A stretch of 64,000 bases of DNA from assembly GCA_947503765.1 (NCBI GenBank), contig CANNFA010000003.1, forward strand, positions 124,001 through 188,000, given 5' to 3'. Shown in pieces: positions 48,507-57,277 of the stretch. The notes below the pieces were generated by a model. That model did not search any database and had not been told where the DNA came from. It worked only from the letters and a program-made list of their open reading frames with translations. The stretch's first letter is position 1, and every line of letters begins with the position of its first letter. The translations under genes were made by a program, and so were the position numbers. This DNA is from an uncultured Paracoccaceae bacterium. GTDB lineage: Bacteria; Pseudomonadota; Alphaproteobacteria; Rhodobacterales; Rhodobacteraceae.

Positions 48507-49169
48507 TCAGTCCTGTCCCAGCCCCTCGACAAGGGGCACGAATCGCACCGGAGCGAGTTCCTCGTATTCGAGCCCGGACTCGGTTTTCGTTACTTTAATC
48601 AGGCTCTGGACCGCGTCCGACTGTCCCACCGGCAACACCATGATACCGCCAACGCGCAATTGCGCCAAGAGCGGGCCGGGCGGATCCTCGGCCGCGGCGG
48701 TCACGACGATGCGGTCGAACGGCGCCTGGTCGGGCAACCCGTGCGAGCCGTCGCCGACAATGGTGGTCACGTTGGTCAGGTCGAGCCGGTCGAACACGCG
48801 CCGCGCCTCCTGCACCAGCCGGCGGTGGCGGTCCACCGTGTAGACCCGGCGGGCCAGTTGCGACAGGATCGCCGCCTGGTAGCCGGAACCGGTGCCGACC
48901 TCCAGCACCTTGTGGCGCGGCTGCACGTCCAGCGCCTGGGTCATGATCCCGACCACGCCCGGCTGGCTGATCGTCTGGCCGCAGGCGATCGGCAGCGGCA
49001 GGTCGTCATAGGCCCGCTCGGCGAAGTGGCCGCGCACGAACAGCCCGCGGTCGATCCGCTCCATCGCCTCGAGGACGCGCTTGTCCGTCACTCCCTTGGA
49101 GCGGAGCGCGAACAGGAACTGCATCGTGCGTTCGGCTTTCGTCTTCGGCATGGCGGCCATCATGTTCAT
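48507..49169 (-). CDS. pcm: Protein-L-isoaspartate O-methyltransferase
   Basis: Repairs damaged proteins by methylating L-isoaspartyl residues with S-adenosylmethionine. The 220-residue protein contains '[18 protein letters not shown]', SAM motif I '[16 protein letters not shown]' and '[21 protein letters not shown]' (key: TAAAEDPP), with a final '[11 protein letters not shown]', all typical. It overlaps surE by ATGA (49166-49169). surE-pcm-nlpD is a conserved stationary-phase cluster. Confidence 0.95.
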   Translation of the reverse strand: MNMMAAMPKTKAERTMQFLFALRSKGVTDKRVLEAMERIDRGLFVRGHFAERAYDDLPLPIACGQTISQPGVVGIMTQALDVQPRHKVLEVGTGSGYQAAILSQLARRVYTVDRHRRLVQEARRVFDRLDLTNVTTIVGDGSHGLPDQAPFDRIVVTAAAEDPPGPLLAQLRVGGIMVLPVGQSDAVQSLIKVTKTESGLEYEELAPVRFVPLVEGLGQD

Positions 49170-49960
49170 TCGATTTCCGCCCGCATTCTATCGACAAGAT
49201 CGTGCGCCGTCAGGTCACAACGCATCGGCGACACCGCGATATAGCCGTCGAGGTTCGCCTGGTTGTCGGTGCCCGGCGCGGTGGGCACGTCCTGCTTGCC
49301 GCCGCGCAGCCACAAGAACCGGCGGCCCGAGGGCGACAGGTGCGGCTCGGCGCTGAACCGCACGCCCGGTCGACGCCCCTGAGAGGTGACGCGGGTGCCC
49401 CGGACCTCGTCGGCGCGGCAGGGCGGGAAGTTGACGTTGTAGAACACGCCGTAGCCGCTCTCGCTCCGGTCGCCCCAGTCGCCGCGCTCCAGCAGCAGGC
49501 GCAGGATGCGCGCGCCGTGCTCTGCCGCGGCCTCGAACGGGTCGTCCAGCGCGCTGTTGCCGGGGCCGTAGAACTGGCTGAGCGCGACGGCATGGATGCC
49601 TTGCAGCGCCGCCTCCATCGCGCCGCCCACCGTCCCGGAATAAAGCACGTTCTCGGCCGCGTTGTTGCCCCGGTTCACGCCGGACAGCACCAGGTCGGGG
49701 CGCGCATCGGTCATCACGTCGTAGAGGCCGGCCAGCACGCAATCGGCGGGCGAGCCTTCGGCGGCATAGCGGCGGGGCGACAGCTCGGCGATCATCATCG
49801 GGTGGACGTAGTTGATGCAATGGGCGACGCCCGACTGCTCGAAGGCCGGCGCAACCGTCCAGACCTCGCCGTCGGGGCCGGCAAGATCGGTGGCGATGGC
49901 GGTCAACACCTCGAGACCGGGCGCGTTGATGCCGTCGTCATTGGTGATGAGTATCCGCAT
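49166..49960 (-). CDS. surE: 5'/3'-nucleotidase SurE
   Basis: Metal-dependent phosphatase acting on nucleoside monophosphates. The 264-residue protein starts '[19 protein letters not shown]' with the metal-binding Asp pair D8-D9. Further motifs are '[20 protein letters not shown]' (key: SGVNRGNN) and 'VFYNVNFPP'. It is the first gene of surE-pcm-nlpD. The 164 bp upstream to the small membrane protein gene at 50125-50253 contain a dispersed-type repeat but no clear promoter. Confidence 0.95.
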   Translation of the reverse strand: MRILITNDDGINAPGLEVLTAIATDLAGPDGEVWTVAPAFEQSGVAHCINYVHPMMIAELSPRRYAAEGSPADCVLAGLYDVMTDARPDLVLSGVNRGNNAAENVLYSGTVGGAMEAALQGIHAVALSQFYGPGNSALDDPFEAAAEHGARILRLLLERGDWGDRSESGYGVFYNVNFPPCRADEVRGTRVTSQGRRPGVRFSAEPHLSPSGRRFLWLRGGKQDVPTAPGTDNQANLDGYIAVSPMRCDLTAHDLVDRMRAEIE

Positions 49961-50080
49961 GCCTGCCTCGTTTTCTTGATTGCTTTCGAGTGTAGATCAG
50001 CGGAACGCGGATTTGAATCGGGTTTCAAGCACAAAGCGATCGCAAGGTGCCGCGCGTGTCGTTTTTGCGTCGCATCGCGC

Positions 50081-50137
50081 GGGGCTCTACCCCCTTTGCC
50101 TGCGGCGAGTCCCCCGAGGCACTTTCAAAAAATCTGC
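50081..50137 (+). repeat. Degenerate copy of the GGGGCTCTGCCCC intergenic element
   Basis: GGGGCTCTACCCC (50081-50093) and CCCCGAGGCACTTTCAAAAAATC correspond to GGGGCTCTGCCCC and CCCCGAGGTATTGAGCGCAAGAT of the copy at 40876-40925. The 3' end overlaps the last codons of the small membrane protein gene on the minus strand. Confidence 0.45.
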
Positions 50138-50253
50138 ATTGCGGCGAGGATCAGCAGGAAGACGGCGCTGAGGAGGCTGGCCAGCAGGGTGGCGGCGTGC
50201 AGGGTCGGGCGGGGCGAGCGGGCGCGCAGGCCCATGACGGCGGATTTTTTCAT
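50125..50253 (-). CDS. Small single-span membrane protein (unrecognised)
   Basis: A 42-residue frame on the minus strand: basic start 'MKKSAVMGLRARSPRP' and one C-terminal helix 'LLASLLSAVFLLILAAMQIF'. The basic N-terminus and hydrophobic end fit a real small membrane protein with its N-terminus inside. No family is known to me. No ribosome binding site stands out in the 45 bp to the divergent gene at 50299. The stop lies within a copy of a dispersed repeat element. Confidence 0.5.
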   Translation of the reverse strand: MKKSAVMGLRARSPRPTLHAATLLASLLSAVFLLILAAMQIF

Positions 50254-50298
50254 GGCGCCATTAAACCCATCTTAGGTTTCGCATGCGTTAAGGGGCGC

Positions 50299-51318
50299 AT
50301 GGAAGTGTATTGGGATCGGCTGGATGCTCGGGCCTGGGCGGCGGCGCTGCCGCCGGATGCTTGCGCGTTGCAGCAGCATTGGCGGTATGGCGCGGCGGTG
50401 CAGGCGATGGGCCGCGAGGTGCGGCGCGCGGAATTGTGGGATGGCGGCCGGTTCTACGGTCTGGCGCAGATGCCGCTGAGGCAGGCCGGGGCGCTGCGGG
50501 TCGGGCTGATCTCTCGCGGGCCGGTCTGGATGGACAGGCCGGCGGATCTGGCGGCCAGCCTCGCGGCGATCAGGCGCAGCTTTGCCCGAACGGGGCTGCC
50601 GGTATTGCTGGCCACGCCGGAGACGGGGCGCGCCGGGCTGCCGCTGATGACACCTGCCTGCATGGCGGAGCTTGCGCTTGCGTCCGAGCCGGCAGAAATG
50701 CGCGCGCGGATGAAGGGCAAGTGGCGCAATCGGCTGGTGCGGGCCGAACAGGCCGGGCTGCGCGTGTCGGTGACGGTGCCGGCGGCGGGCGATCTGGACC
50801 GGCTATGCGCGCTGGACGGTGCACGGGGCAGGGCGCGCGGCTATCGCGGTCTGCCGCGCGCTTTCCTCGGTGCCTGGGCCGGTACCAAGGGGCCGCCGAT
50901 GCGGCTGTTCACCGCGCGGGCGGATGGCGGCGCGATTGCCGAAATGCTGTTTCTCGACCACGCGCCGGGCGCAACCTACCAGATCGGCTGGAGCGACGAT
51001 GCCGGCCGCGCGGCGGGGGCGCATCATCTGCTGCTGTGGCGCGCGATGCGCCATTTCGCGCGGGCCGGGCGGCGGCGGCTCGACCTTGGCATGCTGGATA
51101 CGGAGGCGGCGCCGGGACTGGCGCGGTTCAAGCTGGGCACGGGCGCGGTGCCGCGCTGGCTGGGGGCGACCGGGCTGATCCTGCCGGGTGCGGGCCGTGC
51201 CGCGGGCAGGCGGCGCGGCGCCGGGACATCCGGCGGATCGGCTCAGGCGCTGAGCTTCTCGCGGTCGCTTTCGGGCAGCGCGGCAGGCTCCACCGGCGGC
51301 ACCTTCCCGCCCGGATAG
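50299..51318 (+). CDS. GNAT/FemAB-like acyltransferase
   Basis: A 339-residue protein with features of GNAT-fold FemAB-type transferases: 'RMKGKWRNRLVRAEQAGLRV' (typical of this group), 'AIAEMLFLDHAPGATYQIGWSDD' (key: GATYQIGW), 'LLLWRAMRHFARAGRRRLDLG' and 'GLARFKLGTGAVPRWLG'. Such proteins transfer acyl or aminoacyl groups, often in cell-wall or exopolymer pathways; the substrate is unknown. AAGGGG lies 4 nt before the ATG. The last 25 codons overlap the convergent DUF502 gene by 76 bp, an unusual overlap; the end of the protein there is low-complexity. Confidence 0.75.
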   Translation: MEVYWDRLDARAWAAALPPDACALQQHWRYGAAVQAMGREVRRAELWDGGRFYGLAQMPLRQAGALRVGLISRGPVWMDRPADLAASLAAIRRSFARTGLPVLLATPETGRAGLPLMTPACMAELALASEPAEMRARMKGKWRNRLVRAEQAGLRVSVTVPAAGDLDRLCALDGARGRARGYRGLPRAFLGAWAGTKGPPMRLFTARADGGAIAEMLFLDHAPGATYQIGWSDDAGRAAGAHHLLLWRAMRHFARAGRRRLDLGMLDTEAAPGLARFKLGTGAVPRWLGATGLILPGAGRAAGRRRGAGTSGGSAQALSFSRSLSGSAAGSTGGTFPPG

Positions 51319-51998
51319 ACCAGCCCCGCCGAGATCACCAGCTTCGCCGCATCCTCCACCGTCATCTCAAGCTCGATCACGTCCGCGCGCGGCACGAACA
51401 GCAGGAACCCGCTGGTCGGGTTCGGCGTGGTCGGAAGAAAGACCGACATCAGGTCGCCATCGGCCGGAACGCGCCGCGCCACTTCGCCCTTGGCGCTGGT
51501 CGAGATGAAGGCGATGGCCCAGAGCCCCTTGCGCGGGTACTGGATCAGGCACGCCTTGTCGAAGGAGGTTTCGGCCTGGCTGAACACCGTCTCGGCGATC
51601 TGCTTCAGCCCGTTGTAGATCGAGCGGACCACGGGCATCCGGTCCACCAGCCCCTCGCCCCAGTTGAGCAGCGAACGGCCGATGATGCCCTTGGCCATCC
51701 AGCCGACAAAAATGGTGAACACCAGGAACAGCACCACGCCGATGCCGCGGATGTTGATCGGCGCGTCGATCCCGAAGGCCGTTTCGATCACGTTTTCCGG
51801 CTGGTAGGCATTCGGCACGAAGGGCAGGACAAAGCCGTCGATCCAGCCGATCACCGACCAGATCAGCCACATCGTCAGCCCGATCGGCGCGATCACCACC
51901 AGCCCGGTCAGGAACGATGTGCGCAGCCCGCCGAACATGGCGCGGCGCGGCCGGGGGGAGTGTGGCTCCCCCGGCGGGGTCAGGGGGGATTTCGACAT
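51243..51998 (-). CDS. DUF502-family membrane protein
   Basis: A 251-residue protein with two membrane helices (about residues 25-48 'FLTGLVVIAPIGLTMWLIWSV' and 86-105 'GVVLFLVFTIFVGWMAKGI') and a soluble part. Family features are 'GEGLVDRMPVVRSIYNGLKQI' (key: RMPVVRSIY) and 'FLPTTPNPTSGFLLFV'. DUF502 proteins are common in alphaproteobacteria and plants, with no clear biochemical role. The first 20 residues are Pro/Arg-rich. It is on the same strand as psuK-psuG but separated by 96 bp that include a GGGGCTTTGCCCC hairpin. Confidence 0.88.
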   Translation of the reverse strand: MSKSPLTPPGEPHSPRPRRAMFGGLRTSFLTGLVVIAPIGLTMWLIWSVIGWIDGFVLPFVPNAYQPENVIETAFGIDAPINIRGIGVVLFLVFTIFVGWMAKGIIGRSLLNWGEGLVDRMPVVRSIYNGLKQIAETVFSQAETSFDKACLIQYPRKGLWAIAFISTSAKGEVARRVPADGDLMSVFLPTTPNPTSGFLLFVPRADVIELEMTVEDAAKLVISAGLVYPGGKVPPVEPAALPESDREKLSA

Positions 51999-52094
51999 GT
52001 ATCAGTCCGCGCGGCGATTGCTCATCCGTGGAAGATAGGGGCTTTGCCCCGCGCTCTCAATATACGCCGTCGCGGCGCGGCGATTATCTTGCCG

Positions 52095-53030
52095 CTACCG
52101 GGTCCGCCCTTCGGCCCCGGCGCCGGGCGCCGCCAGGTCCGCGGCGATCGCGGCGGCGAGGCGCGCATTGTTCAGCACCAGCGCGATATTGGCGGTCAGC
52201 GAGCGGCCCTCGGTCAACTGGAAGATGCGGTCCAGCAGGAACGGCGTGACGGCCTTGCCGGACACCCCCTGCGCCGCGGCCTCGGCGGTGGCGGTGTCGA
52301 TCGCGCGGGCCATGATGTCGGCCGCGATCTCGTCGGCGGCGGGGATCGGGTTGGCGACAAGCTGCCCGCCGCGCAGCCCCAGCGCGGCGCGCATCCGCGC
52401 GGCACCGGCAATCTCGGCGGCGCTGTCCAGGCGCAGCGGTGCGGGCAGGCCCGCGCTGCGCGACCAGAAGGCGGGAAAATCGTCCTGCCCGAAGGCGATG
52501 ACCGGCACGCCCAGGGTTTCGAGCACCTCCAGCGTCTTGGGGATGTCGAGGATCGCCTTGGCGCCGGCCGCGACCACGGTCACGGGGGTTTCGGCCAGCT
52601 CGCGCAGGTCGGCGGAGATGTCGAAGCTGGTCTCGGCGCCGCGATGCACGCCGCCGATCCCGCCGGTGGCGAACACCGCGATCCCGGCGGCATGGGCGGC
52701 GATCATCGTCGCGGCAACGGTGGTGGCGCCGGTCTTTCCGGCGGCGAGCGCGGCGGCGATGTCGGCGCGCGACAGCTTGGCGACATCCTCCGCGCGGGCG
52801 AGGGCGGTCAGTTCGTCGTCGGTCAGCCCGACATGCAGCCGCCCGTCCAGCACCGCGATCGTGGCCGGAACGGCGCCGGCGTCGCGCACCTCGGCCTCGA
52901 CGGCGCGGGCGGTCTCGACATTCTGCGGCCAGGGCATCCCGTGGGTGATGATGGTCGATTCGAGCGCGACGAGCGGCGCGCCCGCATCCTGCGCGGCACG
53001 CGCTTCGGGGGACAGGTGAAGGGGGATCAT
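52095..53030 (-). CDS. psuG: Pseudouridine-5'-phosphate glycosidase
   Basis: Splits pseudouridine 5'-phosphate into uracil and ribose 5-phosphate. The 311-residue protein shows 'VALESTIITHGMPWPQNVETA' (key: ESTIITHGMP), 'TVAATMIAAHAAGIAVFATGGIGGVHRG' (key: FATGGIGGVHRG) and 'NPIPAADEI', all characteristic. It overlaps the psuK kinase gene by ATGA (53027-53030). Together they degrade pseudouridine from RNA turnover. Confidence 0.95.
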   Translation of the reverse strand: MIPLHLSPEARAAQDAGAPLVALESTIITHGMPWPQNVETARAVEAEVRDAGAVPATIAVLDGRLHVGLTDDELTALARAEDVAKLSRADIAAALAAGKTGATTVAATMIAAHAAGIAVFATGGIGGVHRGAETSFDISADLRELAETPVTVVAAGAKAILDIPKTLEVLETLGVPVIAFGQDDFPAFWSRSAGLPAPLRLDSAAEIAGAARMRAALGLRGGQLVANPIPAADEIAADIMARAIDTATAEAAAQGVSGKAVTPFLLDRIFQLTEGRSLTANIALVLNNARLAAAIAADLAAPGAGAEGRTR

Positions 53031-53920
53031 CCGGCAGCGTCTCCTGAGATGTGGGCGGCGGCGGCTTCGAGGGCGCGCCTGAGCGCCTCGGGCGCCGCGG
53101 CGCCGTCCAGTTCGGCCGCGATATGGGCGGCCATGAGGGTGTCGCCCGCGCCGGTGACGCGGTTGACCATGACGGGCGGCGGGGTGGCGACATGCAGGCC
53201 GTCCCGGTCCGCCGCGGCGGCGGGATTGCCGCCATCGGTGACAACGACGCGGGCGGCGCCGCGCCGGCGCATCCCCTCCGCCGCATCGCGCGCGCCGGCG
53301 AAGCGTTCGGCGCAGATCAGCCCGGCTTCCTCGAGGTTGACGTAAAGCGTGGCCGCGTCCAGCCCGAGCAGCGGCAGAAGCCGTTCGGCCTTGCCGGGGC
53401 CGGCCGGTGCGATGCGCAGATCGGCGGCGGCGAAGGCCGGGCTTTGCGCGATCTCGGCCAGCAGCGCCTGGGTCAGGTTCCCGTCAAGCGCGATCGGGCC
53501 GCGATAGGGGTGCGCCGCGGATCCGAGCGGGCCGTCCGTCAGCGGCGCCAGCACCCGCGCGCCCGCCGCCTCGAGCGAATGGGCATCCGCGATGGCCGCG
53601 ATCAGGCCGTTCGCGCCCTCGATCGCCACGTAGCGGTCGGTCGGCAGGTCCGGCGAGCGGTAGACATGCGCCGTCTCGAGGCCCATCCCGGCGCAGGCGG
53701 CGATCAGCGCGTCGCCCTCGGCATCGCGGCCGATGGCCGACAGCAGCGCCGGCGACAGGCCGAACCGGCGCAGCGTCGCGGCGATGTTCATCGCGACGCC
53801 GCCGGGGGTGCGCGTGATCCGGCCGGGCACGTCGGCACCCAGCTGCATGATGCGCAGGGTGCGGCCGATCACGTCCCACAGGACGGCGCCGATGCACAGG
53901 ATGTCGGTCGGGGCGGTCAT
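53027..53920 (-). CDS. psuK: PfkB-family kinase, probable pseudouridine kinase
   Basis: A 297-residue ribokinase-like protein: '[16 protein letters not shown]' at the N-terminus, '[18 protein letters not shown]' (substrate site), and '[19 protein letters not shown]' with the catalytic Asp of GAGD. The pairing with psuG by ATGA overlap makes pseudouridine the likely substrate. ATG 53920 is chosen as start; a TTG 36 nt earlier is possible. It is divergent from rpsB, with 255 bp between them and no clear promoter for either. Confidence 0.9.
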   Translation of the reverse strand: MTAPTDILCIGAVLWDVIGRTLRIMQLGADVPGRITRTPGGVAMNIAATLRRFGLSPALLSAIGRDAEGDALIAACAGMGLETAHVYRSPDLPTDRYVAIEGANGLIAAIADAHSLEAAGARVLAPLTDGPLGSAAHPYRGPIALDGNLTQALLAEIAQSPAFAAADLRIAPAGPGKAERLLPLLGLDAATLYVNLEEAGLICAERFAGARDAAEGMRRRGAARVVVTDGGNPAAAADRDGLHVATPPPVMVNRVTGAGDTLMAAHIAAELDGAAAPEALRRALEAAAAHISGDAAG

Positions 53921-54175
53921 GGTCTGGTTAATCGCAAGCGAAAGCCGGGCCGGCAAGGAAATTCGCCTGCGCCGAACGCCTTTGACGTAGATACTTGCGG
54001 CCGCAGGAAGCCGGGGGCTTGCGAATGGGCGGCGACTGGACTAAGGGACGCGGCACTTCACAGGCGGAGCTTGGGCCGCGCGGGGAGACATCCCGCGTCG
54101 GTCCGCCGGTTGGTTCGGGCGCATGTCCGGGCTGAGACAGCTTCGCCGAGGTATGAAACCGGAAAGGAAACGGAC

Positions 54176-55054
54176 ATGGCACTGCCTGAATTCTCTTTGC
54201 GTCAGCTTCTGGAAGCTGGCGTGCATTTCGGTCACCAGACCCAACGCTGGAACCCCCGCATGGGCGAGTTCATCTATGGCGAGCGGAACGGGATCCACAT
54301 TCTCGACCTGACGCAGACCGTCCCGATGCTGGACGCCGCGCTGAATGTCATCCGCGAGACGGTGGCCAAGAACGGGCGCATCCTGTTCGTCGGCACCAAG
54401 CGGCAGGCGGCACAGCCGATTGCCGAGGCCGCCGAGCGCTGCGCGCAATATTACATGAACCACCGCTGGCTGGGCGGCACGCTGACCAACTGGAAGACGG
54501 TGTCGCAGTCGATCAACCGGCTCAAGCAGATCGACGAGCAGATGGCCGTCGGTGCCGAGGGTCTGACCAAGCGCGAGCGGCTGTCGATCGAGCGCGACCG
54601 CCAGAAGCTGGAATCGTCGCTGGGCGGTATCCGCGAGATGGGCGGCGTGCCGGACCTGCTGTTCGTGATCGACGTGAACAAGGAAGACCTGGCCATCGCC
54701 GAGGCGAAGAAGCTGGGCATTCCGGTGGTCGCGATCGTGGACACCAATTGCTCGCCCGACGGCGTGGACTATATCATCCCCGGCAACGACGACGCCGCGC
54801 GGGCGATCGCGCTGTATTGCGATCTGGCCAGCCGGGCGGCGCTTGACGGGATGTCGGCGCAGCTGGACGCGGCCGGTGTCGATATGGGCGCCCTGGAAGA
54901 AGCCCCGGTCGAGGATCTGCCCGAGGCGGCGCCCGCCGACGCACCGGCGGAATCGCCGGTCAGCGCGCCCGACACGGTCGAGATCAGCGACGAGGCGGTG
55001 CATGACGACACCATCGCCAAGGACGCGCCCTACGAGCTGGAAAACAAGGGCTGA
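54176..55054 (+). CDS. rpsB: 30S ribosomal protein S2
   Basis: Protein of the small ribosomal subunit (292 residues). It begins '[21 protein letters not shown]', with the S2 signature '[15 protein letters not shown]'. Further features are '[17 protein letters not shown]' and '[21 protein letters not shown]' (key: PGNDDA). The last 50 residues form an acidic Ala/Pro-rich extension, longer than in E. coli S2 (about 240). AAAGGA lies about 9 nt before the ATG. Followed by tsf after 81 nt, the usual rpsB-tsf pair. Confidence 0.97.
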   Translation: MALPEFSLRQLLEAGVHFGHQTQRWNPRMGEFIYGERNGIHILDLTQTVPMLDAALNVIRETVAKNGRILFVGTKRQAAQPIAEAAERCAQYYMNHRWLGGTLTNWKTVSQSINRLKQIDEQMAVGAEGLTKRERLSIERDRQKLESSLGGIREMGGVPDLLFVIDVNKEDLAIAEAKKLGIPVVAIVDTNCSPDGVDYIIPGNDDAARAIALYCDLASRAALDGMSAQLDAAGVDMGALEEAPVEDLPEAAPADAPAESPVSAPDTVEISDEAVHDDTIAKDAPYELENKG

Positions 55055-55135
55055 ACGCCCGATTGACGCGAAAAGGATGCCGCGGCGGGGCAGGGACCGC
55101 GCCCGGCATGGATTTCATGTGAAAGGAGCCATGAC

Positions 55136-56011
55136 ATGGCAATCACCGCAGCACAGGTGAAGGAACTGCGCGACACGACCGGCGCGGGCATGATGGACGC
55201 GAAGAAGGCCCTGGTCGAGACCGATGGCGACATGGAGGCGGCGGTCGACTGGCTGCGCACCAAGGGGCTGGCCAAGGCGGCCAAGAAATCGGGGCGCACC
55301 GCGGCCGAGGGCCTGGTGGCCGTCGCCACGAAGGACGGGCGCGGCGTCGCCGTCGAGGTGAATTCGGAAACCGATTTCGTCGCCAAGAACGCCGAGTTCC
55401 AGGCGATGGTCAAGGACATCACGGCGCTGGCGCTGGATGCGTCCGACGTCGACGATCTTGCCACCAAGGACATGGGCGGCAAGACGGTGGCCGACACGCT
55501 GACCGACCGGATCGCCACGATCGGCGAGAACATGACGCTGCGCCGGATGGCCGCGGTCGAGGGCGACGTGGTGGAAACCTACATCCACAACGCCTCGGCG
55601 CCCGACATGGGCAAGATCGGCGTGCTGGTCGCGCTGAAGGGTGACAATGCCGCCTTTGGCCGGCAGGTCGCCATGCATGTCGCTGCTGCCAATCCCGCCG
55701 CCTTGTCCGAGGCCACGCTGGACCCGGCCGCCGTGGAAAAGGAACGCCAGGTGCAGATCGACATCGCGCGCGAATCCGGCAAGCCCGAAGCGGTGATCGA
55801 GAAGATGATCGACGGGCGGATGAAGAAGTGGCTGGCCGAAGTCACGCTTCTGGGCCAGGACTTCGTGGTCAACCCAGATCTGACCGTCGCCAAGGCGGCC
55901 GAGGAAGCGGGCGTCGAGATCACCGGCTTCGTTCGGCTGGAAGTGGGCGAGGGGATCGAGAAGGCGCAGGAAGACTTCGCCGCCGAGGTCGCCAAGGCCG
56001 CCCAGGGCTGA
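55136..56011 (+). CDS. tsf: Elongation factor Ts
   Basis: Nucleotide-exchange factor for EF-Tu (291 residues). Signatures are '[19 protein letters not shown]' (key: LRxxTGAGMMDCKKAL-type), '[13 protein letters not shown]' and '[17 protein letters not shown]'. AAAGGAG lies 6 nt before the ATG. The gene ends the rpsB-tsf operon and is followed 30 nt later by a good terminator. Confidence 0.97.
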   Translation: MAITAAQVKELRDTTGAGMMDAKKALVETDGDMEAAVDWLRTKGLAKAAKKSGRTAAEGLVAVATKDGRGVAVEVNSETDFVAKNAEFQAMVKDITALALDASDVDDLATKDMGGKTVADTLTDRIATIGENMTLRRMAAVEGDVVETYIHNASAPDMGKIGVLVALKGDNAAFGRQVAMHVAAANPAALSEATLDPAAVEKERQVQIDIARESGKPEAVIEKMIDGRMKKWLAEVTLLGQDFVVNPDLTVAKAAEEAGVEITGFVRLEVGEGIEKAQEDFAAEVAKAAQG

Positions 56012-56041
56012 CACGCAAGGCGCATCGCGCCGCAGACCCGA

Positions 56042-56075
56042 CCCGTCCGGAGCGATCCGGGCGGGCTTTTCTTTT
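56042..56075 (+). terminator. Rho-independent terminator of rpsB-tsf
   Basis: A 10-bp stem (56042-56051 with 56056-56065, one T-G wobble) and GCGA loop are followed by C and TTTTCTTTT (56067-56075). It lies 30 nt after the tsf stop. Confidence 0.9.
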
Positions 56076-56104
56076 GGAATCCGTTGCTTGCAGCCCAGTC
56101 TTCA

Positions 56105-56240
56105 CGCAAAAAAAGAACGGTGCAGTCCGGGCGTGGACTGCACCGTCTTTAACGCAAAGGCACCCATACAAATGGGGATGAGGACGAGGCGCCTATTTTG
56201 CCAGACCTGTCTGCTGACTATACACAGACAGGCCTGTTTC
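56105..56240 (-). ncRNA. Candidate small RNA (or structured 3' UTR) ending in a strong minus-strand terminator
   Basis: Read on the minus strand, three hairpins follow one another. The first has 11-nt arms with one mismatch (56235-56225 with 56213-56203). The second is small: CCCAT-loop-ATGGG (56176-56163). The third is the terminator at 56146-56108. Between the first and second is a single-stranded CGTCCTCATCCCC-like stretch that could pair with ribosome binding sites. The region is less GC-rich than its neighbours and has no convincing protein frame. No clear promoter was found just upstream, so it could instead be the 3' UTR of the luxR gene 255 bp upstream or an RNA processed from it. Confidence 0.4.
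56108..56146 (-). terminator. Strong rho-independent terminator, minus strand
   Basis: Perfect 12-bp arms ACGGTGCAGTCC (56117-56128) and GGACTGCACCGT (56135-56146) with a 6-nt loop. On the minus strand the stem is followed by TTCTTTTTTT (to 56108). The plus strand has only CTTT after the stem. It therefore ends a minus-strand transcript arising between 56147 and the luxR gene. Confidence 0.85.
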
Positions 56241-56494
56241 CGGTTTCCCGGTACCGCACGGTTTGCCCTGAAATGACGGGGTGCGCCGTCCGATGTGTTC
56301 CTTTGGCAAAAGCCACCACTCACGGAACGCATGAAAGATGCCATTTTACCTAAGGTCACGAAAGTATGGGATTCCCTACCTTCACAATGGCGAAACCGGG
56401 GCAGACGGAAATTTCCGTTTGAGTCCAGATGCTTGATGCAATCCAGACGAGACTGTCCGGCGCCGTGATCGCGGCCCGGTAGTGCCGCCGCGGC
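56241..56494. other. Non-coding stretch between the candidate small RNA and luxR
   Basis: No gene is supported on either strand. The base composition is lower in GC than the surrounding genes (for example TTTTACCTAAGG at 56343-56354). On the minus strand TAAAAT occurs here and could be a -10, but no matching -35 was found. Confidence 0.4.
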
Positions 56495-57238
56495 CTAGCC
56501 CTCGATCCGGTAAATCCGGTTCTGAAGACTTGCCTTCAACACCGCTTGCGCCGTGGTTTCCACGTCCAGCGCCTCGCGCGCCAGCCGCAGGTGCTTTTCC
56601 ACCGTGGCAGACGTCAGCCCCATGATGACGCCGATATCCTGCGTCGTCTTGCCTTCGCCGACCCATTCCAGCGCCTCGCGCTGCCGCTCGGTCAGCGGCT
56701 TTCGGACGCTGGGGAAGGGAAGGTTGAGGATTTTCAAGTGCATGACGTTGTTCATCGCCACCAGTTCGCGCGATTTCCCGGCCCAGATCGCGTCAAGCTC
56801 GTGCTGGGTCACGCCGGGATCGGGAAGCAGGCCGATGCCGGCCAGGTTTCGGGCGCCGACATGGTTGAAGCTGACAGAATAGCCGGCCGTCAGCCCGTGA
56901 TCCTGGTTGAAGATGACGACGGCCTGTTCCTCGGGAGTGAGCGCGGCGGCATTCTCGCGGATCCAGCCCCAGGAACAGGCGCCGGAATTGCTGGCGGCCC
57001 AGCGGACCATCGGCGCATGCTGGTACAGGCCTTCGCCGATGAAGACATCCATGTAACTGCTTGGCATGTTGGACAGAATTAGGAAATCGTCGCGTGCCCC
57101 GAACGACGCGCGGTTGCGCGAGGCGGCCATGCCGTAGATCATCCGTGTAAAGCCGTGGGACGCCATCGCATCGCAATGAACCTGCCAAAGCTCGTCAATT
57201 GTCGCGGACGACATGACCTTTTCCACGTATTCGAGCAT
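56495..57238 (-). CDS. LuxR-family transcriptional regulator with autoinducer-binding-type domain
   Basis: A 247-residue LuxR/TraR-like regulator. The N-terminal domain (about 10-165) has the autoinducer-binding fold and the C-terminal LuxR helix-turn-helix (181-235) reads 'PLTERQREALEWVGEGKTTQDIGVIMGLTSATVEKHL' (key: LTERQREALEW, VEKHL). In the pocket the positions normally Trp, Tyr and Asp seem to be Tyr62, Phe66 and Ala75 ('SSYMDVFIGEGLYQHAPMV'), so ordinary acyl-homoserine lactone binding is doubtful. No luxI synthase gene is in the window. GGGAG lies 5-6 nt before ATG 57238. It follows phoU on the same strand after a 151-bp gap with its own A/T-rich promoter area. Confidence 0.9.
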   Translation of the reverse strand: MLEYVEKVMSSATIDELWQVHCDAMASHGFTRMIYGMAASRNRASFGARDDFLILSNMPSSYMDVFIGEGLYQHAPMVRWAASNSGACSWGWIRENAAALTPEEQAVVIFNQDHGLTAGYSVSFNHVGARNLAGIGLLPDPGVTQHELDAIWAGKSRELVAMNNVMHLKILNLPFPSVRKPLTERQREALEWVGEGKTTQDIGVIMGLTSATVEKHLRLAREALDVETTAQAVLKASLQNRIYRIEG

Positions 57239-57277
57239 TCTGCTCCCGATTACTCGCGTGCGCCGCTTTGCAGGGGC

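Noticed and set aside
56102-56359. An 85-codon minus-strand frame downstream of luxR
   Set aside because: It runs through the strong terminator hairpin and the inverted repeat, lacks a ribosome binding site and has no domain; a structured RNA explains the region better.
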